Of a stretch of 64,000 nt of DNA, positions 1 to 12,850 are shown piece after piece (positions within the stretch are counted from its first letter, which is position 1; every line of letters starts with the position of its first letter). Source of the DNA: Apoderus coryli (Eukaryota > Arthropoda > Insecta > Coleoptera > Attelabidae); the NCBI GenBank assembly GCA_911728435.2, contig OU452204.1, positions 1,426,001-1,490,000 on the forward strand. The letters run 5' to 3'. The position numbers and the translations under genes are program-made. Under the pieces are notes generated by a model. It worked only from the letters and a program-made list of their open reading frames with translations. It searched no databases and had not been told where the DNA came from.

Positions 1-483
1 AACGATTGTTCGCCACTGATCATGGGACTGGTCTAGCCTTGAAACATGTATGACATGGATTAAATATTATTATATTAAATTTAATTCATAGAGATTAGGC
101 TTTTATTTCAATACTGTACTTGTAATAAATCACCCTCTGTGTTTCTTTTACCGACGAATTGGCAACAGCACGACACACACCACATTCGCTTGTTTTTTTT
201 TCTACCCTCCCTGCGTATCCCCTCCAGATTAATACAGAATTTCATCAATTTCTCTCTCTGACAATACAGCATTGCCGGTGCATATCTGTTGCAAATGATC
301 TAAATAATTGTTATACGTTGCGTTTTGTTTTTGATATTAATAAACTACAAAACGGTTTATGGCTGTGACAATACTGCTCTATGATTTACACGCTAGTCTA
401 CGCCACGTAGTGGCAGGCATACTTAGAGATGTTCTGATTTTAATGCATTGGGCTGACTATCTATTGTGTAGATTAATCTTTGC
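1..483. other. AT-rich flank, no gene recognised
   Basis: The open frames here are short and resemble nothing I know. A stretch of about 33 bases near 449-482 (containing CTGACTATCTATTGTGTA) recurs near 6889-6922, just outside the other end of the large palindrome. The two flanks therefore share an older repeat family. Confidence 0.5.
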
Positions 484-2763
484 TATTAGTTTCATGAAAA
501 AAATTTTTTTTTTAATTTCACCTGAAATACTTGTTTTTGGTCATTTTATACATAAACTAGCTGTTGCCCTCGAGGCACGAATAGCTCTCCATATTTAAGT
601 GTACAAGTAATAATTTTATGACCTTTTTGTCATTTATCTAAATTTTTGTTTTGTTTTAGACATCAGCCTTTTTCTTCTCTTTGGAGGCACTATTTATACG
701 CAGATATTTTATATTTCAGATCTAGGCCAAATTCTTGTACGCAAAATAATTGATTTTTTTTTAGTTTTATTATAAAATTTATTTTGCTCCCTTTTCTACT
801 ATTTACGAACGCCTATGTAAACAAAATTGTTATGCTGCATGTTGTAGGTTATCCGTTAAGTGGTTTTTGAGTTATCACGGATACAATTTTTTCCTGACCC
901 TTTTATAGAATTTTCACGGACGCCTATGGAACATTAATTTTTGTCGTGTATTTTTAACACCAATTCAACTAGTTAAATATAAATTTTTTTACATTTTAAT
1001 TTTTTTTTCATTTTACCCCTTTTTTTACTATTTACGAACGCCTATGTAAATAAAAATTTTATGCTGCATTTTTTAGGTTATTTTATATGAAAGCTATATA
1101 TAATTAGCCAATTTTTCTGGTATATTTGGGAAACATTTTTTTTTCGTTTTTGACTCTTTTTTTAAGACTATTTTCGAACGCCTGTGTGAACTAATTCTTT
1201 TATGTAACATTTTTTAGGTTATATTCTATCACACCTATAAAAAATTATTCAATATTTCGGATAAGTTTAAGAACTATAATTTTTTTAATTTTTGAACCCT
1301 CTTTTAAACCCCTTGCCTACGCTCAATGTTAATCACCACCTATAAATAGCCTGTAGTATTTTCGTACCAAATGTGGTTAAAATCCGTTAAGTGGTTTTTG
1401 AGTTATCACGGATACAAATTTTTTCTGACCCTTTTATAGAATTTTCACGGACGCCTATGGAACATTAATTTGTGTCGTGTATTTTTAACACCAACTCAAC
1501 TAGTTAAATATAAAAATTTTTACATTTTAATTTTTTTTATTTTACCCCTTTTTCTACTATTTACGAACGCCTATGTAAATAAAAATTTTATGCTGCATTT
1601 TTTAGGTTATCTTATATCAAAGCTATATATAATTAGCCAATTTTTCTGGTATATTTGGGAAACATTTTTTTTTCGTTTTTGACCCTTTTTTAACACTATT
1701 TTCGAACGCCTGTGTGAACTAATTCTTGTATGTAACATTTTTTAGGTTATATTCTATCACAACTATAAAAAATTATTCAATATTTCGGATAAGTTTAAGA
1801 ACTATGATTTTTTAAATTTTTGAAACCTCTTTTAAACCCGTTGCCTACGCTCAATGTTAATCACCACCTATAATTATCCTGTAGTATTTTCGTACCAAAT
1901 GTGGTTACAATCCGTTAAGTGGTTTTTGAGTTATCACGGATACAAATTTTTTCTGACCCTTTTATAGAATTTTTACGGACGCCTATGGTACATTAGTTTT
2001 TGTCGTGTATTTTTAACACCAATTCATCTAGTTAAATATAAAATTTTTTACATTTTAATTTTTTTTTATTTTACCCCTTTTTCTACTATTTACGAACGCC
2101 TATGTGAATAAAAATTTTATGCTGCATTTTTTAGGTTATCTTATATCCAAGCTATATATAATTAGCCAATTTTTCTGGTATATTTGGGAAACGTTTTTTT
2201 TTTTCGTTTTTGACCCTTTTTTAAACTATTTTCGAACGCCTGTGTGAACCAATTCTTTTATGGAATATTTTTTAGCTTATATTGTATCACAACTATGAAA
2301 AATTATTCCATATTTCGAATAAGTTTAGGAAATATATATTTTTTATGTTTTGACCCCTTTTCCACTATTTACGAACGCCTATGAAAGTAAGTTATTCATG
2401 ACACATTTTATAGGTTATATTCTATCAAAACTATCAATAACTAGTTAATATTTCTGCTATTTTTAAGAAATACGTTTTTTTTTAATTTTTTTACCCCATT
2501 TTACACTATTTTCGAACGCCAATGTGGTCTAATATTTTATGTTCAATATTTTAGGTTATATTCAATTAAATGCGTAAAAAAATATGCAGTATTTCGGATA
2601 AGTTTAAGAACTATGAATTTTTTTAATTTTTGAACCCTCTTTTAAACCCTTTGCCTACGCTCAATGTTTCCCAAAATCTAATCAGCTCCTTGCCATGTCC
2701 AATAGTATTTTTGTACTAAATTTGGTTAAAATCTGTTAAGCGGTTTTTGCGTTTTCGTGGATA

Positions 2764-2790
2764 CAGACAGACAGACAGACAGACAGACAT

Positions 2791-2820
<30 letters not shown>
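2764..2820. repeat. (GACA)n microsatellite at the palindrome centre
   Basis: About 57 bases of GACA repeats with one interruption. They follow a conserved stretch (GGTTTTTGCGTTTTCGTGG) that also precedes the GACA array in copy B at 41635-41701. Confidence 0.9.
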
Positions 2821-2821
<1 letters not shown>

Positions 2822-2922
2822 TTTTTTTAAAACTACTTATTTATGTATAAAATGACCAAAAAGAAGTATTTCCGGTGAAATTAAAAAAATTTTTTTTTTC
2901 ATGAAACTAATAGTCTCCATAT

Positions 2923-4762
2923 ACAGGGTGTCCTACGGTGGCAACCCATTAGATTATTTCAGAAACTACTTCGAATTGAATTTTGAAAATTTCAGTGTCT
3001 ATATTGTCAAATATGCTCTACTCAAATAATATAATAGCAACGGCATAGCACTTCCGGTTATACCGGAAGTTGATGGCAACTTTGTTATTTTTAATGGAAC
3101 ACCCTATATATTATTACATTTTTCGATTCTAAATAAGATTTCAGACATATTTCATGTATCATGTCCTATACCTAACGTCAGTTGCTTTTGACTTATATCA
3201 AGATTTATGTCAAAATTGACAGTTTAGGGCTCCTAAAGAATTCCGTTTTTTCTTTGTAAATCAGTATTTAATAATTATTTTGCAGGTATTTTCTTATCAA
3301 GTGGGATCTTCTTTTTCGAATTGACAAGACGTTTTCTGATTAGTTTATACAGAGTGGTCAAAAAATTATATTGAAAACGGTTCAAAAAAAACAGTTGAAA
3401 GTCAATTTTTTCAAATGGAATGGGTATATTATTATTATTTTATCTTCTTGAGCATTAAAAAATAATGCAATTTTGTAATAGGTTATCATTTTCTAAAATG
3501 CATAGTTTTCGAAATATCGTCATTTTAAATTTTTCTGCAGCGCCTACCGTTGTCCCTCTGGAAGCTAGCTAATTTAATTTAGTTAAGACTAAATGGGGGT
3601 CATATCGAACAATTAAATTAGTTTTATTTAAGAATTTCTTAATTTCTTGGTGTTTTAGGTTCTCAAAAAACAAAACATTCTAGTTAGGCATTCATGGAAA
3701 ATAGGTGGCTCAAAAATTTAAGATCAATTCCAACTGAAACAGAAAGATTTTAATTTAGTTTTGTTATCGTTAGTTGATTAACTTTTTTTAGTTGAAAATT
3801 TATTTAGTTTAATCTTCTGTTCATTTCTGCTGTATTATTTCAAATTTTAGTCTTAGTTCGTTGTAATACTTGATTTGTATACCTCCCAACCTGCTCTAAA
3901 TGATTTCTCAAAATTCTTCCTAATTTCTCTAGTCATCGTTAGCAAATGGGGGTTTCTCTCGTTAAATACTCTACAGGTGATATTAATCACTTTATTTTAT
4001 TCTCTATGAATTAATAATAAATTTATAATATCAATAAGTATTTTTCATTTTTATTAATTTGACGTTTAGTTTGACGTTAAAATGACAATAATTTCATGGC
4101 TAACTAAATTAATTAGCTAGCGTCCAGAGAGACAACGGTAGACGCTGCAGGAAAATTTAAAATCACGGTATTTCGAAAACTAGGTATTTTAGAAAATTAT
4201 AACCTATAACAAAATTGCATTATTTTTTAATGCTAAGGAAGATAAAATAATAATAATATACCCATTCCATTTGAAAAAATTGACTTTCAACTGTTTTTCT
4301 TAAACTGTTTTCAATATAATTTTTTGACCACCCTGTATAAACGAATCAGAAAATGTCTTGTCAGTTCGAAAAAGAAGATCCCACCTGATAAAAAAATACC
4401 TGCAAAATAATTATTAAATACTGATTTACAGGGAAAAAACGGAATTCTTATGGAGCCCTAAACTGTCAATTTTGACATAAATCTTGATATAAGTCAAAAA
4501 CGACTGACGTTAGGTATAGGACATGATACATGAAATATGTCTGAAATCTTATTTAGAATTCAAAAATGTAATAATATATAGGATGTTCCATTTAAAATAA
4601 CAAAGTTGCCATCAACTTCCGGTATAACCGGAAGTGCTATGCCGTTGCTATTATATTATTTGAGTAGATCATATTTGACAATATAAACACTGAAATTTTC
4701 AAAATTCAATTCGAAGTAGTTTCTGAAATAATCTAATGGGTCGCCACCATAGGACACCCTGT
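2923..4762. mobile_element. Non-coding palindromic TIR element (ACAGGGTGTCC type), copy 1
   Basis: It begins ACAGGGTGTCCTACGGTGG and ends with the reverse complement CC(A/G)..AGGACACCCTGT. Inverted arms of about 660 bases surround a unique centre of about 500 bases (3590-4105). The arms contain a further inverted motif, ACAGGGTGGTCAA type, near 3352 and 4330. It sits exactly in the centre of giant palindrome copy A, splitting a junction that is intact in copy B (about 41795-41810), so it inserted after copy A formed. Target duplication is ambiguous because the site is an AT run. No open frame of note. The second copy is 34984-36584. It is a MITE or foldback-like non-autonomous DNA element of uncertain superfamily. 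Confidence 0.8.
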
Positions 4763-6004
4763 ATACATATATTACATATATGATATGGAGAGCTAATAAG
4801 TAGTTTTAAAAAAATGTCTGTCTGTCTGTATCCACGAAAACGCAAAAACCGCTTAACAGATTTTAACCAAATTTGGTACAAAAATACTATTGGACATGGC
4901 AAGGAGCTGATTAGATTTTGGGAAACATTGAGCGTAGGCAAAGGGTTTAAAAGAGGGTTCAAAAATTAAAAAAATTCATAGTTCTTAAACTTATCCGAAA
5001 TACTGCATAATTTTTTACGCATTTAATTGAATATAACCTAAGATATTGAACATAAAATATTAGACCACATTGGCGTTCGAAAATAGTGTAAAATGGGGTA
5101 AAAAAGATTTAAAAAAAACGTATTTCTTAAAAATAGCAGAAATATTAACTAGTTATTTATAGTTTTGATAGACTATAACCTATAAAATGTGTCATGAATA
5201 ACTTACTTTCATAGGCGTTCGTAAATAGTGGAAAAGGGGTCAAAACATAAAAAATATATATTTCCTAAACTTATTCGAAATATGGAATAATTTTTCATAG
5301 TTGTGATACAATATAAGCTAAAAAATATTCCATAAAAGAATTGGTTCACACAGGCGTTCGAAAATAGTTTAAAAAAAGGGTCAAAAACGAAAAAAAAATG
5401 TTTCTCAAATATGCCAGAAAAATTGGCTAATTTATATAGCTTTGATATAAGAGAACCTAAAAAATGCAGCATAAAGTTTTTATTTACATAGGCGTTCGTA
5501 AATAGTAGCAAAAGTGGTAAAATAAAAAAAAATTAAAATGTAAAAATTTTTATATTTAACTAGATGAATTGGTGTTAAAAATACACGACAAAAATTAATG
5601 TACCATAGGCGTTCGTGAAAATTCTATAAAAGGGTCAGAAAAAATTTGTATTCGTGATAACTCAAAAACCACTTAACGGATAACCTGCAACATGCAGCAT
5701 AACAATTTGGTTACATAGGCGTTCGTAAATAATAGAAAAGAGGGCAAAATAAATTTTATAATAAAACTAAAAAATCAATTAATTTGCGGTCAAGAACTTG
5801 GCCTAGATCTGAAATATAAAATATCTGCGTATAAATAGTGCCTCCAAAGAGAAGAAAAAGGCACAAAACCCGATACTTAAAAAAAATAGCTGATGTCTAA
5901 AACAATACAAAAATTTATTAAATCTAGATAAATGACAAAAAGGTCATAAAATTATTACTTTTACACTTAAATATGGAGAGCTATTCGTGCCTCGTGGGCA
6001 ACAG

Positions 6005-6894
6005 TTTATTTTTAATAATTATTGTCATGCTGGAAATTTCAAACCTTATTTACTTCAGCAACTTGTAAAAAGCACAGCTTAATATTTCTTAAAGTCGATA
6101 TTATGCGATAACGATGACTTTCTATCAATATCACAGAAGGATACATTTATTACGTATATAATTTGTTAGATTTTACATCTCCGAATTGAAACACACGCAA
6201 AAAATGTGCATAAAAAAGTTAGGGTAGCATTTCACGCCTGTATGCTCCTTTAATTTACCCGCCTCTGAGATTTATTTTTTCACAATGTTAACGACAAGTT
6301 GAATCTGTTGTTTGAGTTTGATCCTTAAAACTGAATCAGATAATAACCGGAAGTCCTATCTATAACGCCAAATTTCGTTAATTTAAATATAACTTTTTGA
6401 TGCATCCTTATATCCGAAATTTTAAATGACTAAAATAATATTATTTTAGTCATTTAATTTTAAATGACAAAAATAATATTATTTTAGTCATTTAATTTTA
6501 AATGACAAAAATAATATTATTTTAGTCATTTAAAATTATTGTCTAAAACATTTAATGAACCAGCCCTGTATATTTATACTATGATAGTAATTTTTTTTAA
6601 TTTCGTACATACACATTAATCTTTGCGTAGATAGGTATACCATATAATTTTATATTACCCGACAAAAAACACTGCTGCACAGTAGTACATATATGATACC
6701 TATAATATAAAAACAAACTCCCACCTCGTAGGGGAAAGTATACTCGTCCTTGTCTAACATTGCCCATATGATTATTTTATTTCAACACAATACATATAAC
6801 GCCATCTACAATTTCCATGGTTGCATGTTTTTCTAATAGATGTAGCTCGTGTCGAGACAGTTTCAATTTTTGTTTTATTTCCCATTTACGCTGA
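6005..6894. other. Intergenic AT-rich DNA with a short palindromic tandem array
   Basis: No gene recognised. The only structured part is the tandem palindrome at 6424-6535, listed separately. Confidence 0.5.
6424..6535. repeat. Three 38-bp tandem units, each a palindrome
   Basis: Units start at 6424, 6462 and 6500. Each carries AAATGAC, an AATATTATT core and GTCATTT, so each unit can form its own hairpin. Confidence 0.9.
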
Positions 6895-7098
6895 CTATCT
6901 ATTGTGTACATTAATCTTTGGTAATACGTACGTTTCGGTTGATATGAAGCTTAATAATATTGAAACTTTTTTTTCGTCGTCTGTCACATTGTTTGCTGTA
7001 AAATATGCTTCTAATCTTTCTTTATAGATCACCCAATCGTCTGCTTCACCATTGAATTGTTGGAATTTGATAATTGGATTCGCACTTGGAGTCGCCAT
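6895..7098 (-). pseudogene. Retrotransposon gag N-terminal fragment
   Basis: Starting at the ATG at 7096-7098, the frame reads MATPSANPIIKFQQFNGEAD and continues with a W-x-x-Y-x-E-R-L-E-x-Y-F pattern, then KKVSILLSFIS and TETY. This is the usual N-terminal pattern of insect Ty3/gypsy gag proteins (F-x-G..W..Y.ERLE.YF.AN). Only about 65 residues remain and no pol follows. A host capsid-derived gene is unlikely given the truncation. Just upstream, 7108-7534, I see no gene. Confidence 0.6.
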
Positions 7099-7107
7099 TT
7101 TGAACAC

Positions 7108-7534
7108 GTTTAACTATTGAACTAGTACTTAAAAAAAAATATCGCGTGATTTCTTTATTCCGTCGTCGCCATTGTTATGTTTGAAGCAAGTAAGGAAATA
7201 ACAAAGCGTAGCTTAAAACAATTGGCTTTACTAATACATTGATTCTCAATTACTTGTCAAACAATTATATACATCCAGTATTATTTAAAATTCACTTATG
7301 CTCATTCTAGAATGTTACCACAGGCGGAATCGGTCGGCGGTAAGGAGCGGCGTGTGTGTAGGTGTCGGCGGCCCCGTGTAGACTGATTACTCGTTCGTAG
7401 GTCTTCGGATACTTGACCATCAACGAACATGAATTGCCTGGCCAGTGGCGTATCCAACAATAATAATTAATAAAAGTGCTTTATTTTAGTAAACATTAGA
7501 CAATGGGTATTAATCCACACCCCCTAACCTTTAC
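7108..7534. other. No gene recognised
   Basis: AT-rich DNA with a locally GC-richer block (about 7320-7390, CGGCGG-rich). It may be the untranslated leader or LTR of the gag fragment on its left, but no LTR partner was found. Confidence 0.35.
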
Positions 7535-8115
7535 AAATTTTATTAGTGAAAAGAAATTAGATTAGGCGTAAATAAGCAATTTAGATCGCGTATAGTAAAT
7601 AATATAGTAAATTTTATTAGTGAAAAGAAATTAGATTAAGCGTAAATAAGCAATTTAGAACGATTTAGAGCGTTTAGTTAATAATATTTTGTTATTTAGA
7701 ATTAAACGTTAAAGTGTCTACCAAGAAGCTGTTTTCACACTTAGAATTTAAAAGTAAATTTTATTAGTGAAAAGAAATTAAATTAAGCGTAAATAAGCAA
7801 TTTAGAGCGTTTAGTTAAGTTATTATTTTGTTATTTAGAATTATAAATTAAACTGCCTACCAAAAAGCTATTTTCTCAGAACATAAAACTAAATTTTATC
7901 AGTGAAAAGAAACTGGATAAAAAGCAATTTAGAAGGATTTATAGCGTTTAGTTAAGTAAATATTTTGTTATTTGGAATTAAAAATTAAACTGCCTGCCAA
8001 AAAGCTGTTTTCTCAGATTTTAAATGTAAGTTTTATTAGTGAAAAGGAATTAGATTTAACATAAAAAACCAATTTAGAATGATTTAGAGCGTTTAGTTAT
8101 GTTAATATTTTGTTA
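7535..8115. repeat. Diverged tandem repeat, about 137-bp unit
   Basis: Units beginning AAATTTTATTAGTGAAAAG start near 7535, 7609 (after a short unit), 7756, 7891 and 8028. Each contains AAGCAATTTAGA, GCGTTTAGTTA, ATTTTGTTATTT and AAAAAGCTGTTTTC. The array ends just before the BEL/Pao coding remnant and may belong to its leader. Confidence 0.85.
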
Positions 8116-8166
8116 AGAGGATCCTAAATATAGGATAATATTAATTAATTATAATAATTAGGAGAA

Positions 8167-10742
8167 TCGTTTCCTCTTGCGCATAGTCGCTTTTTATCGT
8201 CGGAGAGAAAATATCCGGATCTTCGAAAAACCTATTCTTCCATAATTAAAGATTATTTAAACCAAAATCATATGTCCCTTGTGTATGATTTGACTCCGTC
8301 GAATGCATCTTATATACCACACCACTGTGTATTTAAAGCAGATAGTGTATCTACACCTTCTAGAGTTGTTTTCGATGCTAGTGTGAAAACAAGTAACGGG
8401 AATTCTTTGAATGACATTTTAAACACCTAAATTGCATAATAATTTGGTTACCATATTATTAAATTTTCGTTTGTTTCCTACGGCGGTTACGTCGGACATT
8501 AAGGAAATGTACAGGCAGATAAAACTGTTGCCGCAACACCGATCTTATCAAAGAGTATTATGGAGATTTAATTCACAGAAGCCGGTTTCTGTTTATGAAT
8601 TGAACTGTGTCACATTTGGAGTAAAATCCTCGCCTTATTTGTCTTCGAACTGTTCTCCAACTTGTTGACAATGAAAGTAAAACTTATCCTGAGGCCGTTA
8701 TTCCAATTAAGAGACATATATATGGACGATTTTCTTAGTAGTTTTCCAGATAATGAACATTTGATTGTTGTACACAGATTATGGACTTCTTCTGAAGTAA
8801 TCCATTTTAGCGAGGAGTAATTAATATTGGTTGAAGATGGAGTAGACGTGTTTTATTCAACCAAGATTATGGACTTATTTAGTTCTGGTGGTTTTCCTAT
8901 AGTAAAATGGATGTCTAGTTCCGCTGAATTAAAATTCCAGAAAACTTAAGATTAGATGAGAAAAAGGAGCTTGGTGATCAAACCTTGAAAATCCTTGGAT
9001 TGCAATGGAATCCTGTCGTTGATAAAGTTATGTAGAAAATATTTACGCATTCTCTGATTCAATGATAACACTTCATTGGATTCATTCGGAGCCTAAGAAA
9101 TGGAAATCATTTGTCTCACACCGTGTTATTAATATTCATCAGAATTTATCACCATGCCACTGATATTTTGTGCCTGGTTTTGAAAATGTTGTCAATTGTG
9201 CCAGTAGAGGTTTGTCTCCTAAAAGCTTATTATACCATTCTAATTGGTATAAAAGTACTTCCTGGTTAGAGCAAGATATATCCTTTTGGCCTATTCAACC
9301 AGTTAAACCGATTGTGGATCAAAATCAACTTGAGAATATATCTTGTGTATGCTTTGTTAGAGTAGAATTTGATAAAGTAAGCCTCCCTGTATACAAATTA
9401 ATTAACTATTTTTCCTCGTGGACGAAAATATTAAAGTCGATGGTTTATGTGTTGCGATTTGCAAAAATTTTACCGGAAAATTCTTTAATGATGCCATGTC
9501 TTGGGATAAAGCCGAACTATACTTAATTAGAGCAGTCCAAACGAATCGTTTCTACGAAGATTATCTCCTACTTTGTCAGAAATTGCCATTCAAATCGACT
9601 TAATCCTTTCATAGAAAATTGAATTATTGGTGTAGGCGGAAGACTAAAATATTCAGAAATTGATTGCGATCATCGTTATCCTATTTTGCTACATAAGTCC
9701 GATCCATTTGTAATTCTTTTGATTAAGCATTATCATGAAAAATTGTATTTTCATACTGGTCCGCTTTTACGCCAGTCCATGTTGTCCCAAAGATACTGGA
9801 TTTTTCTGCCAGATCTGCCATTCGCCATATAATTTGGAAATGTAATCATTGTTTTAAACAAAATCCGAAGCCAACATTTCCGTTGATGGCTCATTTACCT
9901 TTAGAAAGAGTAAATCAAGCTAAAGCCTTTATGTCTACGGGCGTAGATTTCACGGGAGCATACAATATTAGTTTAGGAAGACGAAGAGGTATTAAAAGCC
10001 AGAAGGTCTATGTTTGTTTATTCATTTGTTTGGCAACTAAAACAATTCATTTGGAACTAGCTTCTTCTCTTTCAACTGATTATTTCCTTGCTACCTTCAA
10101 AAGATTCTTATCTCGTCGTGGTAATGTACCTAAGATGTTTTTTGAAAATGTCACTAACTTCGTTGGTTGCTCAATCTCGTATTAATGAAGTAGATACATT
10201 ATTATTTTCTTAACAGTATATTGATTCCTTTCACAAGGAGCTTAGTCAAAACAAAATAGAGTGGATAAGAAATGCTCCTTATTAGCTTGCCCTTTTGGTG
10301 AACTCTGGGAAGGAAACATAAAATCGATGAACAAAGTTATGAGGAATTTACAACCGTCCTAACCCAAATAGGGGCTCTGTTGAGTAGCCGACCTTTATGC
10401 GTGTTGAGTAATGACCCTAGAGATCCTGCTGCCCTGACCCCTGTTCATTTCTTGTATGGTACACCTTTGAATTCCTTTCATGTGCAAAACATCTCATCTG
10501 AAGATGTCCATCCTGTTAATAGATATAAGTTGTTGTATGTGTGTCATTTTTGGAAAAGATGGCGCAATGAATATTTATCCACCCTTCAATCTCGTCAAAA
10601 ATGGAATTTGCATCCTTTACAGTGCCCTTTAGCAGTTGTAGATAAAATTCACCCCGGGCAAGATGGTATAATTAGGGTGGCAACTATTAAAACTAAAAAT
10701 GAAATTTACACTCGGCCAGTTGTTAAAAATGTTCACTTCTGA
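8167..10742 (+). pseudogene. BEL/Pao retrotransposon pol remnant
   Basis: Decayed pol in correct domain order, with frameshifts and stops. The RT N-terminus at about 8167-8430 reads YIPHHCVFKAD and RVVFDASVKTSNG, a BEL/Pao hallmark. RT palm follows at 8432-8668 (DIKEMYRQIKL), with MDDFL near 8717. The zinc-binding integrase region is at about 9630-9870 (VGGRLKYSEID, RYWIFLP). The integrase core is at 9883-10330 (TGVDFTGAY, FICLATKTIHLELAS). The C-terminal domain is at 10380-10742 (SSRPLCVLSNDP, HFWKRWRNEYLSTL). It is convergent with the TERT 3' end about 860 bases away. LTRs were not identified. It is dead. Confidence 0.9.
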
Positions 10743-11553
10743 ATCAATAATTTTTATATTTTGTACATTTATTATTATATTATTATCGATGTTTTGTTTA
10801 GTGCTTTTAATATAAGTTAGCCAAGGGTTTTTTTTTTGTTTTGGAATAAATTAAGTTAGATAAGTGATGTTGGATTAGTATTTACAGTCCACTACTTTTG
10901 TTTTTGGGAATATTTGTTTTGCTTTGCTTGAATTTGGAATTTCAACTCTGTGGGCAACGAAACTAATAAAGGCTTGTATTTTAGGATAACAAGGAACGGT
11001 ATTTAATTTTTACATTTATATTTTTTGTCAATACCTATCTGATACTGTGTAAATTTTTCAGTTGATAGTAGTAGTCGCCTCGTTAGAGACCGAAGAAGAA
11101 AATAAGTATTAAATTAAGTGTTAATTTATCCTCTCCTTTCCTTTTAATCCATTGCATTATAGACCATAGTGACATCGGATCTTAATCGAGGTAGGAAGTT
11201 TTACAATTTAGTTTATTTGTGAGTAATTTATAGTAGCTTTATAAAATTCACATTTAATTACCACCAAAATATATAAAAAAATGATAAAATATTAGTAGTT
11301 GAGACTGCCCACCTAACGGATACATTTAATTTGGCGCGGATACTCAAAATCTCAACTTTGACTTTAAAATATTATTTGACCTACAATTCGCACTCGATTA
11401 TTACAGTGGAGTTCAATGGATACTTATTGATTATAACAGTTTAGAAGACCCAAAGTTTTATATATTGTCAACAGTTCGAATAATATTTCACACTTTCTGC
11501 GTTTTCTAGTATAACCCTTAGTATAAAATTAAACAATTTAGCCTTAATAACAT
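10743..11553. other. Region between BEL remnant and TERT 3' end
   Basis: No gene recognised. It may include the 3' LTR of the BEL remnant (polyadenylation-like AATAAAGGCTTG near 10963) but no matching 5' copy was found. Confidence 0.35.
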
Positions 11554-11559
11554 TTTATT
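11554..11559 (-). promoter_or_regulatory. TERT polyadenylation signal
   Basis: AATAAA on the minus strand, about 48 bases past the TERT stop codon. It is the first canonical signal downstream. Confidence 0.6.
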
Positions 11560-11606
11560 AGAAATATCATAATTTTTGCAACTTAATGGTTCTGGATTAA
11601 CAATTA

Positions 11607-12096
11607 TTATAAATTAGGCTCCTTACGAAATACAACATTATTGAATGGTTTCGGTAATTTATGAAAATATTTAGGATCAATATTTAAACATTGAATCTTT
11701 AATTTTCTTCCACAAACTAGTCTTTTTTTAATGTGTTCTATAACTAAACTATACAAATCTCGTCTTCTATTTAATACAACCAAAAATGCTTTATATATAA
11801 CCATTTTAAGCAAATTAATGGTTATAACATTGTCCTGAAATTTTTCTCCTCGATACACTTCAATAAATTTACAAATTTTTCTAGAATATACCCTTGCAAT
11901 ATAAAGTAGTGAACTTATTATGACATCGTAAAACTTTTCTCTAGAGAGTAATGTGTAATTAACTGCATCTACAGTACTATCTAATTTAAAAGCCAAGTAG
12001 CACATAGCTTCAAACACGTTGATCAACACTGTTTCGGGTGAGTTAAATTTTGTATTTAATTCAAATTTGGAAAATCGATAGTTGTTGGATTTGAAC
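11607..12096 (-). CDS. TERT: TERT terminal exon: C-terminal extension (thumb)
   Basis: Last placed exon of telomerase reverse transcriptase, encoding the RNA/DNA-duplex-gripping thumb. The acceptor is TTTTAG at 12097-12102. The first base completes the CG left by the exon ending at 38647, giving Arg, so phase matches across a 26.6-kb intron. It runs 162 codons without interruption to TAA at 11607-11609. Readable pieces are SKFELNTKFNSPETV near the start, VINYTLL-like helices, SRKICKFIEVYRGEKF, AFLVVLNRRRDLY and KLPKPF near the end. Together these match the thumb of Tribolium-type TERT from memory (SFTKFEFNT.F, AFLAVLKRR, KLPEKF). A polyadenylation signal follows. It is intact and apparently under coding constraint. 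Confidence 0.92.
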
Positions 12097-12199
12097 CTAA
12101 AATCACAAAAAAACACACAAACTATTAGTTTTATCCTAGTGAGACTTATATATTTTAAAGGATTTGTCAATGTTAGATATAAATAATATTGAATAACAT

Positions 12200-12850
12200 T
12201 GTTAGTATTTAAATATTAATTTAGTTCTGCATTACCTTCCATTTCAACAAGTTATAATAATATCTGGTTAAGAATCACGATCGCAAAATTTTGGGCGACC
12301 GTAACAGGACTACTGAAAAGAGGTGAAGAAAACGTGGTGAAAAATTCCACTGCCGATGATTTAATTTTATATAGTGGTAGTATATTCAGGACTGGCTATC
12401 ATTTTGGAACCAATTTAAGAGGATAACTTCTTCTCCTTACGTAAAGTAACAGAGTAGTTTTTAAAAGAATATGTGAATGACATAAAATAATTATAAAATC
12501 AACTTGAAAATTCTGTTTTATTTTAATAATTAAATTAAGAAGTGTCAAACTAATAATACAAATTAACTTATTCAAAGCAGAAGGTCATCTTCGTTTCAAA
12601 ACTTCTCCTCATGGACTACTTGAATAGATTGAGCTGTCTTCACTAAATATCTCACAACTGGACTTTTTGTGCTTTTACCATTTAACGTCCCAATTTTTTT
12701 GCAAGACGTTATTATATGTTTTTCATGATCGATTGTATTTTTGGTTTATTTACGATGTATTCCTTGAGAATAATTCGAAACACCTAGATCTCTCATATTA
12801 CGGCTGTGATTATTTTCTGCTTAATATTCGTCAAAATTTTTGAGCTGGAC
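12200..12850. other. Intronic DNA with a possible gypsy primer-binding site
   Basis: The start of the TERT 26.6-kb intron. At 12292-12310 TGGGCGACCGTAACAGGAC resembles the insect gypsy primer-binding site TGGCGACCGT, which could mark the 5' LTR end of the gypsy element whose pol lies at 13500-13834 and 24655 onward. No LTR pair was found. Minus-strand codons near 12590-12690 may be more copia-derived sequence. Confidence 0.35.

Larger units (their letters stand above)
484..6004. repeat. Giant palindromic (foldback-like) repeat, copy A
   Basis: The left arm (about 484-2922) is repeated in reverse complement as a shorter right arm (about 4763-6004). Each arm is an array of diverged subunits carrying the motif ACGAACGCCTATG or TTCGAACGCC. 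In the left arm these form three higher-order repeats of about 530 bases, marked by GTCGTGTATTTTTAACACC near 943, 1482 and 2005. The arm ends carry the inverted pair CTAGCTGTTGCCC (557) and GGGCAACAG (ends 6004). The centre holds a (GACA)n array and the nested element at 2923-4762. No coding capacity is visible; open frames over it are frame artefacts of the repeats. A near-identical copy lies at 39274-43572. Arrays inside long inverted repeats are typical of foldback transposons, but I see no transposase and no clear target duplication. Confidence 0.8.
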
